Counted from the first letter of the stretch, positions 1 to 14,532 are shown. The stretch is DNA of 64,000 bases from Spirodela intermedia (GCA_902729315.2 LR746272.1:7156827-7220826), one strand, 5' to 3'. The notes: generated by a model not told the origin, from the sequence alone. Translations and numbers: made by a program.

Positions 1-225
1 CTCAACTCAATATCCAGTACTTAGCAAGCATGTGTTGGATTTATGTTTCCAATGAACAACTACTAAATATCTACGTCTCAATGAATCTATATGTTGAATA
101 TAGCAATCAACTATTGAATATTAAGTCTCAATGAGCATATGTGACAGATCTTATGACCTCAATGATCAATTATTGAATAACCAAGCCTCAACAAACCCAT
201 GTGCTAAATGTTGAGGCTGTTGAGG
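1..225. repeat. Degenerate tandem repeat, about 55 bp per unit
   Basis: Three to four diverged units follow one another. Each carries a CAATNAAC-like start, a TATTGAATA core, a CTCAA segment and an ATGTG end. The array is cut by the left edge of the window, so its true length is unknown. No coding potential is seen. Confidence 0.5.
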
Positions 226-479
226 TTTCACCAAACATAAGAACTAAGTTTAGAACAATTTAGAGTTATTATAGATTTAACCCATAGCTTACTTTGTTTA
301 AACCCATTGCCCTTAGTTGAGGAATCATCCAAGATATGATGGAGTCAATAAAGACTTGAGCACAATTACTTTTCCATCTCTTTTCATGCTCAATAATGTA
401 AATCTTAAACTTGAACTCCTTGAAGAAAGAAAGTGACCATGAAAGCTCTCTATTATTTTCTCCATATGTCTTGCTCAAA

Positions 480-2570
480 CCTTAATGTGGGCTGAAATGC
501 CCCTTCTATTTGCAGAATATTGGGCCATCCAATCTTTGTTGCAATAGGTAGATAACAATTCATTTTGGGTTACATATGGGCCCAAAGTTCAAACTCTATA
601 TATGTTTGTTAACCTTATGAAAATCATAACAATGCAAAATCATCTAATTTTGATGTGTCATTTGTCATATCGTGTTCCTCTTCCAATTAGCTTTTCAATT
701 AATACCTAATGTTAATAATTATGACACAAACTTGAATAAAAAAACAGTTTAACTATCTAAAGTATCAATATGAGTAATTTTTCCATTTAGTGAATTTATC
801 TTGGTTTAACTATCTATTTAATCTATAATGATTTACACACAATGAAACAAATTATATAATCATCTAGACATTACTATATTACCTAGTGTCATCATCAAAA
901 TAAACAAGGCTCTCAAAGCCAACAATTTTTTTTCATGTTTTTATCCAAATATTGCCATTGATTTTAAAGCATTAATCTTAGACCTCTTCATCAGAAGCCA
1001 AGTCCTTGTCAAGGTCAGCTTTAGGGTTCAATCATTTAGTACAAGACCAAAGTCTCCATTTCTTCTTTAATACATTAAGTATTTTGATTTGACAACTAGA
1101 AATAAAAGAAAATTTTCATCATAAATATGTTCTTAGTACACTAGTAGTTAATGAAGATATAACTATTACATCGCATTTATTGTTTATTTAATAGAAATTT
1201 TTAGATATCAATTTATATGAATAAAGAAAATTGATTACATCCCATTATCTATGAAGATGTACAAATAAATAAAATTGAATTAGAAAGATAAGAAAGTATT
1301 TGATTGAATATAAATGTATATATCAAAAGGTAAGAAATGATGCTTCTTTCAAACCTTGGTTGTCACCCAAAAACTTCATGAATCTGGAGCAAATTTTCTA
1401 GCTCAAACATGTTGGAAACTAAAAGAGAAATAAAGACTGCATAGAGCAGAACTCAGATTAAGGATGATTAATCTCTCTCCTCCTCTCTCTTGTTCATATC
1501 ATGTACATGGAAATATGTAAGGCCCAACTAGTACAAAAACCAAAGTCAAAATTTGGTCAAAAGACTAATTTCGGTGCCTTTTTAGTGATAATGAGGTGCA
1601 GCACAGTTTATTCCTATAAAATGTTAACCCCATCTTAACCATTATGGTTAATACTTTAATTGAGATTCCAAAGCTTCATGAGATGTCTTGGTGCCTTCTT
1701 GCCTTCTCAACTATTGGCAAGTTGGTTTGATCAATTTCTTTGAGTCTTTTTTAGTATTTCATCATCATTACGTTCACCATCTTTAATTTCTCTCTCTTCT
1801 CTTCTAGTATCTTATAAACTTTTGTTACTACTTGATATAGGGGATCTTTTATGGATCTAATTGATGATCTGGTACTTCTAAGACTTGCATAACAAAGTTA
1901 TATTAATTCTCAAGGTTTAAAACCTTATATTGACATGTTAGATTGAGATAAAAACATAGTTATATTGACATGTTAAATTGGTAGAAATTTCTAAAACATT
2001 CAATTTTAAGCATAACTTCCTAATTTCTCCCCATAAAATGATTCTTATGTATTTTAACTTAAATTTATAATAGCCTTAACTTTTTAATGCAATGTTCATA
2101 TATATTTGTCATGAATTACATCATAATAATTTGGCTTTATCAAAACATAAGAAAGTATTTTTAAGAAAAAGTTATAGAAAATAACAATAAATTGCCTCAA
2201 GCCTTGCACAAGTCAAGCTTAAGTTGACTCAAGTGAGTCAACTAAACTATTAGCAAGTCAATTTAATGAAAGAAAAAAGTAAGTTTTATATCTAGATTCA
2301 GATATGATTCACCATCTAAACTTGTTGACAAATATCAAGTAGCCATAAGATTTGCAAACATCAACATCAAAGTATCAAAAAATTAAGGACCATGCATATT
2401 GACAAATCTTACAATAATTAAATCTCACATCTTTGAATTCCAAACATCTAATTCTTAGGTTCTATAACTTATGTCCAAACACTTCAAGTAACACAATCAT
2501 GATGCATCAAATTAGTTAGTTCATATTCTAAAGTGCATCACTTTTAATTAATTCTTAGAACAAGTGGTAT
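480..2570. other. AT-rich intergenic DNA, no gene recognised
   Basis: This stretch is very AT-rich, with stops in all frames. I see no recognisable coding segment, RNA gene or complete transposon. It is probably old repeat-derived DNA. Confidence 0.5.
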
Positions 2571-2574
2571 AGTA

Positions 2575-4315
2575 TCCAATAAGTCTTCATTATCATGAGT
2601 TAATAATTAATAAATAATATAATTTTAGTTTTAACTTATGATAAATAGACTTATATTTGTGTTAATTTGTAAAAAATGATTTTTAGTTGGTTAATGTGAT
2701 TTTTTAGTTAATTATGTGATTTTATATGAATTTATATGATTTTTCTAATCTTATTTTTGAGATAAATGAAGAAAAAAATAAAAATAAAAATATAGAAAAA
2801 TGGGGGGACCCGTTAGCTAGCTATGCCTGCAAACGCAGTTAGGGGGAGCCGCGAGTAGAGGCTCAAGTGGCTATGGACCGATGGGGGCACGTGTGTGCCA
2901 CTCTCCTTCCACATCACCAATGGCCAGTCGATTGTGAGACAAGAAGTGATTGTATACATGAGAAATGGACTTATTACTTCTAAATCTTATATTACTAGAT
3001 ATTCAACCAAAACTTTAACGTACAACTAATGTGGGACTAAACTCGCATCACATCTTCTCTAGAATGATTTTGTTTATTTTAATACCTAAAATACCCATTA
3101 AGCATAATAGTGATATATCATGATGACATCACTTTATAAGGGTATTAGAGTACTTATTTTAATCTCTCTCATGTAGGTGAGCGATTGTCACGAGTTCAAA
3201 TCCTACCAGAGTCAAAACTTATATTTTTATCTAATTAAATTGTGACTTTTCTATAGATCGCTGGTGAAAGATTAAATTGTCAGAATCGTTGGATCATCGA
3301 CAAAAATCATGTTAATGTGATTTGCGGATCATTGTTACTAAAATTATTGAACGATTTACGATAAAAGAATGGTAAATTCATCGAGTAAATTATCTTTGAC
3401 TGATCGACGAACAAGTTGTCGTCGAGAAAAGGACGATCCATCAAGAGACAAGTCATCACCTTCTAAGAGCGTACTAGATGCAATGAAAAGTCTTCTTTTG
3501 TTGTGTAAACTTGAAGATGAAGCTCTTTGACACACACCCTACCTCTATTAAGCTCTTTTTCGTCGAGTGACAGCTACTAGAGAGCCGTAAAATTGTTATT
3601 TTTCTATTTTACCAAGTGACAATCGTCGGAGATAATTCGATGACTCATTTTATTGATCTCTAGACCTCACAAAAAGATCTAGAGATTACCTACGTCCTCC
3701 TTGTTCAAAGAGAGCCTTTAAGACCATTGACACTATATGACAATCCTCTCGAATATTCAAGATTTTGATATATTACCAATGCATCGCTGCCGCGACACCA
3801 AAACTTTATTTTCTTGCTTTCAACTTAATTTTCACTTCATTTAGTGATTATTTTTTCTGATTTAAATCTACCAAACAATTTTTTATTTAATTATGATTTT
3901 TTCGATTTGTACAGATCTTAATTTGATCAATTAAATCATGTGTAATCACTTACATAAGAATTATTAGGCTGAACACTATTTCCACCCAATTTGCATTCGT
4001 TGGGCACTGATGTCAAGATGACGTCCTCACCCTTATTTCTCTTTTTCACAATTTTTTTTTATTTCTTAGTATAAAATTTATGAAAAATCATATTCTTTAA
4101 AAACAATTCTAAAAATTACTTGATATTATATTACATCACTGTGATCGACTTGGAAATTTTTCACTATTTTTAAAACTTTTATTGAATTAGAATTAATATG
4201 TTTTTTAGAAATACTTCTAAATATCTAAAAATTAGTATTTTATAGTTTTATAAATTTTAAATTTACGTGATTTATTATATAATGATTAAGTCATGTCAGT
4301 ACTCATACTTTTACT
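2575..4315 (+). mobile_element. Interspersed repeat family, copy A (unclassified)
   Basis: The segment matches, in reverse complement, the segment at about 32,600-34,410 (copy B). The match covers the left end near AAGTCTTCATTATCATGAG, a GC-richer block at 2,800-2,960, a central block at 3,240-3,560 and a right end with a GTCAAGATGACGTC motif. Parts recur at 36,440-37,440 and 37,950-38,930. No transposase or retroviral-type reading frame is visible, so it is a non-autonomous element or solo terminal repeat. Terminal TG/CA and target-site duplications could not be fixed. Confidence 0.6.
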
Positions 4316-4329
4316 AGCCTCTTACATAC

Positions 4330-6370
4330 GTAGTTGATCAAAGAATCACTTCTTTCAATAGTAAGTGTCATTTGTATGTTAAATATTTTACATCTTTACA
4401 TGTAAAGCCACAAAAGGGGAGTGTTGGTAATAAAGGAAATGTAAGTTATTACATTTATGCCTAATATGAAAAAATAGACATAAGTCTAGCACATGATAGA
4501 TTTTATTGAAAAAATAGTAGAAACCAAAGGTAAAAGCTCCTCATAACATGACCTAGGTTTGGAAAGGCTAAACCACTATATGGAAAAGTGTTTTTTTTGT
4601 TTGTTGTTGAATCAAAAAAATTATAAATAGTCAATTCACCCTCCCATCTTGTCACATCATCAATACCTATTTGAAACTAACATTGAATGAATGATCAGCT
4701 CTCTCTCACACTCACACACGCCCTCCCTCCCTCTTTCTTTATTTGCATCTGTTTGTTTCTCTCTCTCTCTCTTTCTATCTCTATCTCTCTAGCTCTATAC
4801 ACATACATACATATAATGAGCATTGTTCAAGATTTCATAAGGATTTGTCCCATGGTCTATTTTTTTCTTCTCATAGACATTAGATAATTTTAACTTTGAA
4901 AAAAAGTCATTTCTCTCTTAACTCTTCTCTTTTTAGTTTTAAAAATTCATTATAAACTATTTTTTGATAACCAAACAAATAAGTAATAGTGAAAGAATCA
5001 AATGAAGGTTTGTAATTATGATATTCATGACAACTATTGATCAGTACATAGTTGGATGAATCAAGAGAGGATAAATTAATTCCTAAATTTATTATAATTA
5101 AATATTATAATTTAACTTAATTTAATTTAATTATAAATTAATACTTAAAATAAATTTCTTAGTTATTATTTAAATATGAAATGACTCATGCATAATTTTT
5201 GGGCATATGATTTAAGAGTGGTTGTATCAAACTCTTTTAGCCTATCTAACCTTAAAGAATCCATTTCAATTTCACTATTTCTGCATTTGAATTCACTTGA
5301 TTATCTTGGGATTAGGAATTCCTTACACTACCAAGTTTGACAAGCCTATAACACTACCGAGAATATTAGAAACTAACAATCATATATCTCACTCATTCAA
5401 TGCATATCATAGGTGTCCAAAAGTGTCTCAATAAATCCACATATCATCAATCAGATCAAGAATAATAAACTAATTTTGAAATGAGATTTACCACTACCTT
5501 AAGCTGTCATTTGACTTGTCATAATTTTTTGAAAAATTGAGAAGATTCAGGGTAATGGAGGGAGCACTTGATACTTTTTTTTCATCTGAACAGTTTTTTT
5601 TAATCAGTCTTGATCTTCGTTGTGAATCTTTAAGACTTTGAGAGGAGTAATGAAGAGGAGGAAGCCCTTGAAGTACTTACTACCATTTGAATTTTTTTTT
5701 CAATTTTCATGCCTTAATCTTGGGTCAAGCTGCCCCTTTTTCAACACTTAAAATTAGATCTGTCTAATTTTGGGTTGTAATGACGCTTTTACCTAAGCAT
5801 GTTCTCATTTCGGTCCCAAAGTCCTTTACCTTACTAAATTGATGCCTTGCACTCAATCGTGGGTCGCACCTCAGTGAGCTGAGTCCTCAACCTTAATGGG
5901 CCAAACCTAAAAAGACTAATAAATAGAAAATTGTATAATCTTGTAAAAATCATATAAAATCAAATGCTTGATATTTTCATCATCTGTTTGAAGTCTTAAT
6001 TTCTTGTGGAATACAACTTGCTACTAAGCACCTGTAATAAATTTCTGTAAAGTATGGTTTCCGACAAAAATACCAATCTCATTTAATTAATTTCATGAAA
6101 TATATATATAGATATATATTCTGCTGATTGGAACAGATCCCCTTCCACTCACAATTTCTCCATAATCATCATAACAATATTGAGTTAATCAATTACTCAA
6201 AAAATATCAACTCCCTTACAAAAATTGAATAGTAAATTAGATACATCATATCGGCTCAAAAAATATGTGATTTTATAAAAGCAAATATCCCTCTTTTTTA
6301 TTCCTTTTCATAAATAATTAAATATTGAAAAAATGTATTGAGGAACAACTAAAGTATTTAAGTAAGATTA
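4330..6370. other. AT-rich intergenic DNA with a pyrimidine microsatellite
   Basis: No gene is recognised. A TC-rich stretch lies at about 4,735-4,795. The rest is AT-rich with scattered stops in all frames. Confidence 0.5.
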
Positions 6371-6383
6371 TCTCCATTCAAAA

Positions 6384-6871
6384 TTATGAGATTAACATCT
6401 TCCAAATTGACGCAGGGATGGGCCCTGATAGAGAATTGTAGCTGAGGTCAGAGCCCACGAGGCTCCTGAGACCGCTGATCAGCTGGCTCGGTATCAGCCC
6501 AGAGAGCGAATTGTAGCTGAAATCAAGGTGCACGAGGGCGGACAAGCTGGCGATGGTCCCGGATATGATCCCCTGGAGGCGGTTCTGAGGCAAGGTGAGG
6601 ACTTGCAGAGACCTCAGGGAGGAGATCTGCGGAGGGATTGGCCCGGTGAGAGCCGGATTCGATTTCAGGCTCAGCTGCTGCAGAGCGGTGGTGAGCGCCG
6701 CCGGGATGGAGAAACTGGTTTGTGGCTCCTGAAGCAGTCGAAGAAGAAAGCCGACTGGAGATAAGGGAGAGATAAGATCCGAGAGGGAAATGTGGCGGCC
6801 TTGTTACAGCTGCCATTGAGAGGCCTTCCAAACTGGAGCCTCGTGACATGGAGCCGACCGTCCTCCTCCAC
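6384..6871 (-). pseudogene. LRR protein relic, PII-2-like, truncated and frameshifted
   Basis: On the minus strand two adjacent frames together resemble the N-terminal half of plant extracellular LRR proteins of the Piriformospora-indica-insensitive protein 2 type. The first frame (about 6,871-6,715) gives a cap region with an FFDCF segment. After a one-frame shift near 6,715 the second frame gives three to four LRRs with L-x-x-L-x-L-x-x-N-x-L-x-G-x-I-P spacing, including SLKSNPALTGPIP and LDFSYNSLSGLIP. The match stops at 6,384 in AT-rich DNA, with no further LRRs. No start codon plus signal peptide is convincing. The family normally exceeds 400 residues, so this is a fragment. It sits as a GC-rich island inside AT-rich DNA, which fits capture or insertion followed by decay. 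Confidence 0.7.
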
Positions 6872-6909
6872 GGTGCATTCAATGCCAGGCCATTAAGGAC
6901 CAACTAGGG

Positions 6910-7699
6910 TAGAATATTTTTTAACTATCCTTTGCATGACATGTATCCTTTATCCATGAGAGAGTGAAATAGAGATAGAATAGTGTGAATGTACGTCCAT
7001 CTAGCCCAACTTGATATTTTGAAGTTTGAACCAAACATGCAACTTTGTAAGTTCTACTCTAACATTCTATATTGAAGGCATATAACTAGTGCTCAAGAAA
7101 AATATGAATCATAGATGGCATCATTTGATTTTTTTGATTCACATTCTTGTAAAGCTTCATAGTAGTAAAAGAATATCGCAAGACATTAGTACTATTCGTG
7201 CTCTTCCGAATTGAAAACTGCTAATCTAGATCGTGTTACGTATGAAGCTTCTAGATTAGCTCAACAACACATGAGCTTATACATTGTCATAAATCTAAAA
7301 GAAGATAACTTATGCCTCAAATGTTCAACCATTGTATTACCTAGGGACTAGCAAACTTGTTGGTGTAACTCTTAAGAAAGTAAACAAGGCAAATGGTGTG
7401 TGTTTGTATGTTATTTGCCTCAAAAGAGATTCAACTCAAAAGTTGACTCACTCTATTTAAGAAGACAAAATGCCCAAAGAGACCTGAAATTGACTAATTC
7501 GCCATACACACCCCCATAAAACCCCAATTCTGAGTGCCTCATATAACCCTGGCAGAACTGACGTACCCTTTGAGCTAGCTCCCTTCTTTGATGTCGCCCA
7601 TCCTCGGGAGTGTCAATGTATGGGGGTCCAGACGCAGATCGGGCCCAGGCCCATGGAGGTGTAAAATGAGGTGTAGCGTAGAGCCCAATGAAGTCTAGG

Positions 7700-7732
<33 letters not shown>

Positions 7733-8000
7733 GTGGGGACCTTTTGTGCGGGCAATTGTCACGGAAAATGAGCTACAAACTCCGGGACCGGATCTTTCAT
7801 CCATCTGGGCTACGCGTTGCTTATTTTTCGGGCTGAATTCGGAGGCCCAGCGGTGGAAAATACAAACTTGACCGATCTGGCCTGTTTTGGGCTTTTCCCA
7901 TCCATTGAAATCCGTGCTCAATGGTCCATCTCTTTAAAATGCGTTCCACCTGCGTCGGCCTAGTCTCGACAAGCTACGACTCCGACGAGCTCGGACCCTC
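6910..8000. other. Upstream region of the CCR4-like gene with a (GA)14 tract
   Basis: No gene is recognised. A perfect GA microsatellite occupies about 7,702-7,729. The sequence turns GC-richer after 7,500, towards the downstream gene. Confidence 0.5.
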
Positions 8001-8009
8001 GGGGCCTCG

Positions 8010-11000
8010 ATGAGAAGAACAGAAGACAGGTCCTGCTTCGACCGCTCCCGCCTTCCTGACCGCCATGAGGCCTCGCTGGTCCCTGGGCACGGTAAGCGGA
8101 GACTTAAGGGCGGCGCTGCTCCTATCCCACGCCCCAAGCGGAGGAAGACAAGAGGTGACGGCCATAGAAGCCGCCCTTGGGTTTTCTCCTCGCGCGACTT
8201 CTCCTCGTGTAAAAGTGCGCGCCAACAACCGCCTCGTCCTGTTATTTTGGCCAATAATGTATGAATGTAATTATGATTTCGTCTTGGGGTTTCTTCCAGA
8301 GAGGTTTGTGATCGTCTCGTACAATATACTGGGCGTCGAGAACGCCTCTAGGCATCCGGATCTTTACCAGCTCGTCGATCCCAAGAATTTGGAGTGGGAT
8401 CGTCGCAAGAGGCGGATACGGAAGGAGCTCAGACGGTACGACCCCAGCATCCTGTGCTTCCAGGCATGTATATTTTGTCTGCTGCTCTGCCTACTTTGAT
8501 GTAAACCTTTGGCATTCATGAATATTTTGACAAATTTCCCTGCACTAGTTCCATTTGACTTCTATATGATAACTGGTCCATTGGAGCTTCATATGGACGC
8601 TTCTGATTGCAACTTTTTCCGTAGAAGGATGGATTTCACCTCTTGCTCAGAAAACTAAGAAAGCATGCCCATTTTCAAACCCTTTGCCATTTATTTTCTC
8701 CTCTAAAACCCATGTAGTCCCATTTTCTGTTGGACGAGTACAGGCTACGTCTTAGGACGATGGAGACTGTGATTGGCCTCTGCGCATCACAATTTTGTTA
8801 CTATTTTATCGAAGAGAATGATAAATCTTTGAGTTGCTATCTCACTGAATTTTCTCCCCCTCACAAATAGAATGCTGTGGATTCCCTCTTTTAGAGGGCT
8901 AGATGATCAAACGAGAGGACCATGGACTGTCTATTATTAAGATCTTCATATTCAATGCGGAAAGGTGTTTGATCACTGGAATACAGACCTCTGATTTATT
9001 ACAAGCTTCTGTATGGATCTATCTAGCAGCCATCTTGTCCGAGGGTGCTCCACGAGGACATACTGGGGGATTGACCATGTCAGTTTAAGTGTATGGGGCT
9101 TATGACTGGAGGGTTTATACCAGGTTGTTACTCGTGATGTATCATCACAGTGCTTGCAATTTTAGGAGGCAAGCTTACTAGAGCGGCCGCTACTCATGCC
9201 TTGTTACTGCCGTTTGGTGCTGGCCTCCCCTCTTTCCTAGGGGAAGTCTTGGTTTCTCCTTGTAGTCACATCCTATCACTTATGGGATTACCAACTCAAG
9301 TATGGAGTTCAATTCAGCAAACTCCTGCAAGAATATTTTAGGCACCTGGAGAAAAGGAGAAGAATTTTGATGAATACATTTTTCCAAACATCCTCAGTCT
9401 GCAATTTCTGTAAATTTCGAAACTATTCTCACCTACATAATTAATGTCATTGCCAGGTAGGAACACCAAAACTGATCTTAATAGACTATCTAGGAGGTAT
9501 CAAGTTTTTGATGGTTCATCCTCCCCAGAATAAGAAGTGGGCTACCAATAGGATGCTAGGACATTCCCATGTGAGAATCGCTTGGATCTACACTTCCAGT
9601 TAGACATGACATGATATATATTTTCAGTTTCTGGACCAAGCATGATCTAAGATGCTACAGGGACCTGATGAGCCTCCCTTGTTCATATTAAGCTCATTCA
9701 TTTTCAAAAAAAGTGGCCACTTGACGGGCACTATTCACTCATTTAGCGCAGCCTTCTTTTTCAATGAAATGATTACAGAACTTTCTCACTTTTTCTTCAG
9801 AGACACAGCTACTGGTTGTTTTCACTGATAATCTCGTATTATCAATGCAAAGTGTGTATTGAACTTCCCCAGTCTCTGTGCAGTTGGCTCCTGCCAGACG
9901 TGCTTTGTGCACCAATGTTGAATGTCACTTAGCTGGTGATACCTGCAAATGTTTTATGAAGCCACTCATACTTGCAATGATTTAATATGTCCTTTCATGT
10001 ATCCGAGGCATAGCCCAAGTTTAGTACATGAGAAATAATTGCGGCAATTATCATGTCTGAATCCAAGAAAACCCTTGACTTTTCGGACTGAAGTTGATAG
10101 TTACGATCCAATCTCCTGTATCTATTTTTTATATATCAAAAGGTGGCCCCATGCAACCACTGCCGTCAACTACCCATGGACGGGTAATGTATGGCAAAAC
10201 TTGTAGTGTTCAAGATATGAGTATGACAAAACTTGTAGAATTGAGGAAGGGCTCAAAGTCAGAGTCCCTTTCGCATGTTTGAAGTAGGCTAATTTATCAT
10301 CTCAGAAATAATTTAGAAACAGGTTTAACTTCTCTCAGTCAACTTGAAATTATTCCATCATATTTCCTCGCAATGAAGTCAAGATTTTTGCACTATGTCA
10401 TAGAAACAATTGAGACAAGGTGTCCTGCCTAAGAATATAACTCTTGGCTATGATACCATGTGAAAGAGTCGGGTTATCTAACTTTCAATCATTTAGTCAT
10501 AAGTGGATTAAAGCTGGATATCCTAGTCAATGTGGAACCATCCCAACATAACATATTATTTACTCGTGTTATGAAGTTAACGTTAATTGACAGCACCTTG
10601 TAGTGAGTATTGTGATGATGAATTCTCTGTCACCTGAGTCCTTTGGAGGAGTGCAAACGTTAATTGAAGTGCCTGTATCGGCCCTGATATCCATATAATA
10701 TTTGCCATCCGTACAAACTCGTCTATGTGCTTTGCCTCCCTGTCTATTGTCATTCCATTTCAATAGGTCTTTATTTAAGAACTTCCCTACAGTGACAAAG
10801 TGTGAATTGAAATGCACGCGCATTAGGAAGGGAAAAGGGGCATTTAACTGGGTAGGGATAGACCAACACTTTACCTCAGAGGTCAAACCCCCGTGCTTTT
10901 TAGGAATGTCTCCAATGATTTCAAAAGGTACCCTCTATTCCCTGGTAATAGTTCCTTATTTTTGGGTGTCATTGTCCAGACGTTGTCCTCCTTTGAAAGA

Positions 11001-14000
11001 TCGGCTCTCTAACAGTCCAACTGCTCGATGATGATTTCATCTCCATTTAAGTAATCCTGTTAAAAGATGTTTCTCTTTTCGAGTTTCTAGGGTACAATAT
11101 CTATCATGGATATTCCACTCTTTCCTGAGAAATTTTCTTGATATGTGCGGCTTTATTGCGCATTGAGGATTTTATTCTTTATTAACTTAAATAACCATAT
11201 TAATCTGCTAGTCTAAGAAAGTTGTGTTCAATCTGTGCGAAAAAAAAATGATAGTTGATTATTCCTTACTTAATTAGTGGCAATTTTATTTTAAAATCCC
11301 TATGCATTCTCTCATTTGATTTGACTATTATTTAGCAACTTGATTTATCCTTTACTCCTCATTCATGAATTATCCTGCAAAATGACTCAATATAGGAGGT
11401 TGACCGCTTTGATGACTTGGCAAGTCTTCTTAATAAAGATGGTTACGTGGGTGTTTATCAGGTAACCAATAGAACTTCTGCATTTAGAATTCTGGATTCA
11501 TTACGAAGCCTACGTTTCCATTTTTTTAATTTTCAGGTTCGAACTGGAGATGCAAGTGACGGTTGTGCAATGTTCTGGAAGGAAGAACAGTAAGACGTAC
11601 CATTCTTTCTGTAAATTTTCTAAAGTCTTCTGATAGCGAGTGATAAACCCCATTCGATGATTTGACAACTGTCTCTGTTTAAGGTTCTGAATCAGAACAG
11701 ATCAAATGTGGACATGACTCTCTGCTATGTAGCCCCTGAGGTTGATCCTGTTGTTTAATTTTTACTTGTATCTCCGGTAAGACGATTTTTATTTCAGAAG
11801 ATGTACACTTTTTAGCTGAAATTAAGGTCCCTCGAATAAGTTTACATGTGTCCGAAATGAATTTAGATCAAGTCATTATCAATGATTTCCAAAATTTTAA
11901 GATGCACTGAGAGCTTTTTATCCAATTATGTGATACATGTGATTAAGAAAAAAAAAAACCTGTTCATTGATGTAGAGCTTCGAAATAGTCATTTGCTGCC
12001 GTGTTTTCATTTGCCAACTAACCTGACCTGTTCGAATTTTCTTTTTCACCACAGATCACGTGTCACATAGTTAATCTTATAAAAAGAAGTATATTATTTT
12101 AACAGGGCTTTGAAGATTAGACTCGTATTTGTCAGAACGAATATCGGAAGAATTAGCAATCAAAATTGGGCCATACGAATCGGAGTTTGTTATTATGGGA
12201 TTTTACTAGCAGGTTACAGAGTATGGTATTTTTCTTTGCGTACATGTGCATATGTAACCATGGCTTGGAAGACTTGCTGTCAATTTTTCTTGTGTCCGAA
12301 ATGTACGAGTATTTAAAAACTGGCTGGTAAAAATTTCCCGAGTTGTACAATGATCCTTTGTTCTTTCATTTCTTACAACTGGGATCTCGATGCTTACTAT
12401 TGTGTAATCACACAAACTTTGGTGTGATTTTTTTGTCTAGGAAATGGATTAGCCAATGCGTTCTATTAATTTCTTCGGATACACGTTGAAAATGTCTTTT
12501 AGATAACTCTCTGTTTTTTTTTTTCTCTTAGATCTTGATTTAATTTATTTTCTTCCCTACAGTTATCTGTAAGCAGTGAATTATGAAATTTAGAGTGATC
12601 TTAGTTTACTGGTTTGTGAAAAGTGTAATTTGAATGCAGGTTTAATCTTTTGCATGAAGAAAATATTCAATTTCAGGAATTTGGGCTTCGGAATAATGTG
12701 TCTCAGATCTGTGTCTTTAAGGTACGTTATGTGATCTATATACCATTGATCTCATTTTTATTTTATTTTTATTGTTATTCACTTTTGCAATTCAGTGCAG
12801 TCTTCTATTCTTGAAGCAAAATATTTAAGTGGTTTCCACTCAACAGAATTTGATTCTCGTTTTCTTTCCCAGGTGATAGACACTCACAAATCGACTAAAC
12901 CAGCTAGGTAAGATCACTCGGATCTGTATTTCTCCTATAAATCTGGGAACATCTCTCCGAGCATTCCCCTGTTCAATCCCAATATTAAGGAAATCCCTGA
13001 TGTTGGATGAAGTTGGATACAAAGGAATCCGATGCCGATTTAGTGGGGCAATAATGCGTGCATGGATTCAACATAGTTATGATCTAATACCCGGGAAGAT
13101 CATCCTTCCCATTTCCTTTTTCTTTTTTGTCTTGGAGATGCGCGAGATCACAACCTGGCCATGAAGCTGTAACCTTCATGAACGCATTTGAGAGTATCTT
13201 GTTCAGTATTATTCTCCTTCAGAGGAGAGCGACTAACGACTACGACGATTATCTAGGTCCCAATGTGATCGAACTCTGCTCGTTGGAAATATACACGTCT
13301 TATTCAACCCAAATCGAGGAGATGTCAAACTTGGTCAGGTAGTGAGTCCTCTGTTCTCTGGAGATCTGTGAAAGATCTCGGAGTACATTTTTGGATTAAT
13401 CTGTGAGACCTATCCACAAAATACTTCCAATTCTCGTATATTCTAGGAGAAATCGTATTTGGAGTAAATGATAAGATGTGATTCATAACTATTGCTGGTT
13501 TTCCTCTAATGATGTATGGAGGCCTCAGGCACTTGCATACCTTCATGTTTGCCTTCTCTGACCATTTCCTTGTGCCAGTTTATCTTCAACATCACTTATC
13601 ATAATTTGAAAATAAATAAATGTAATTTTCGTTTTTTTTTCCCTTTCTGCTGTCTCGAAATATCTCTGAGTGTTGATTATTATCTCCTCGTCTGAAATTA
13701 CCCTACAAGTCTCTGAAACAAAAATCACCCAGAAAAGCAAATTCAGTTCCAACCGAGCTCCCCTTCATGCCCTGTCCAACTCTGGATTATATCTCTTTCA
13801 AGGTTTCGTCTTGGACATTTTGTCAGCCGATGCATATCTGAATTAGATATAGTACAGGGGTAGGGTTGACTTTTGTATCTTGTGGCATTGCAGATGCGAC
13901 TGTTTCTCGAGAAAGCCCACGAGATATCAGAGCAATGGGGTAACGCCCCAGTGGTAGTTGCCGGTGATTTGAATAGTATGCCTCAGGTGGAACCCAGAAA

Positions 14001-14532
14001 CATCTTCCCTCCCCCCTGAACAGAAAAATAAATAAATAAAAAGATTGGAGTTATTCCTGTTGACCTGAAAATTAATGTTTTTTCTAATATTCCAGAGCGC
14101 CCTTTACCAGTTCGTTTCCAATTCCAAGGTGCAAATATTCTAAATCTGCCCATATGCTCATAATTCATGAACTGGTGATGACCGGGTTTCTGAAACGCCC
14201 TGCAGTTGGACTTTCTGATGCATGATCGCAGGAACATCTCGGGTCAAATCAAGTGCTCGTTCAGGCGGAAATCTTTTGCCTACCGGAGAGGAAACCGCGG
14301 AAGGTTCTGCCCATTACTGACTAAATCCCCTCTCACAGACTTTCTCTTTCAAAATTGAAAAAGAAAATCTCCTCTCTTGTTTTGTTCCCGTTTCCTCCTC
14401 TCCATGAAGTTATCCGGCGAGCGTGTGGAAGTGCGGGTGGAGCGACGAGGAGAGGCTCCTTGCTGCTGGGAACAAAGAGCAGGATCTCCTCGAACACCCT
14501 CTCAGGCTTCGGAGCGCCTACCCCGGAGTTCC

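Noticed and set aside
12110-12316. Possible extra exon in intron 4 of the CCR4-like gene
   Set aside because: Exons 4 and 5 join directly in frame and match the family without a gap, so no extra exon is needed.
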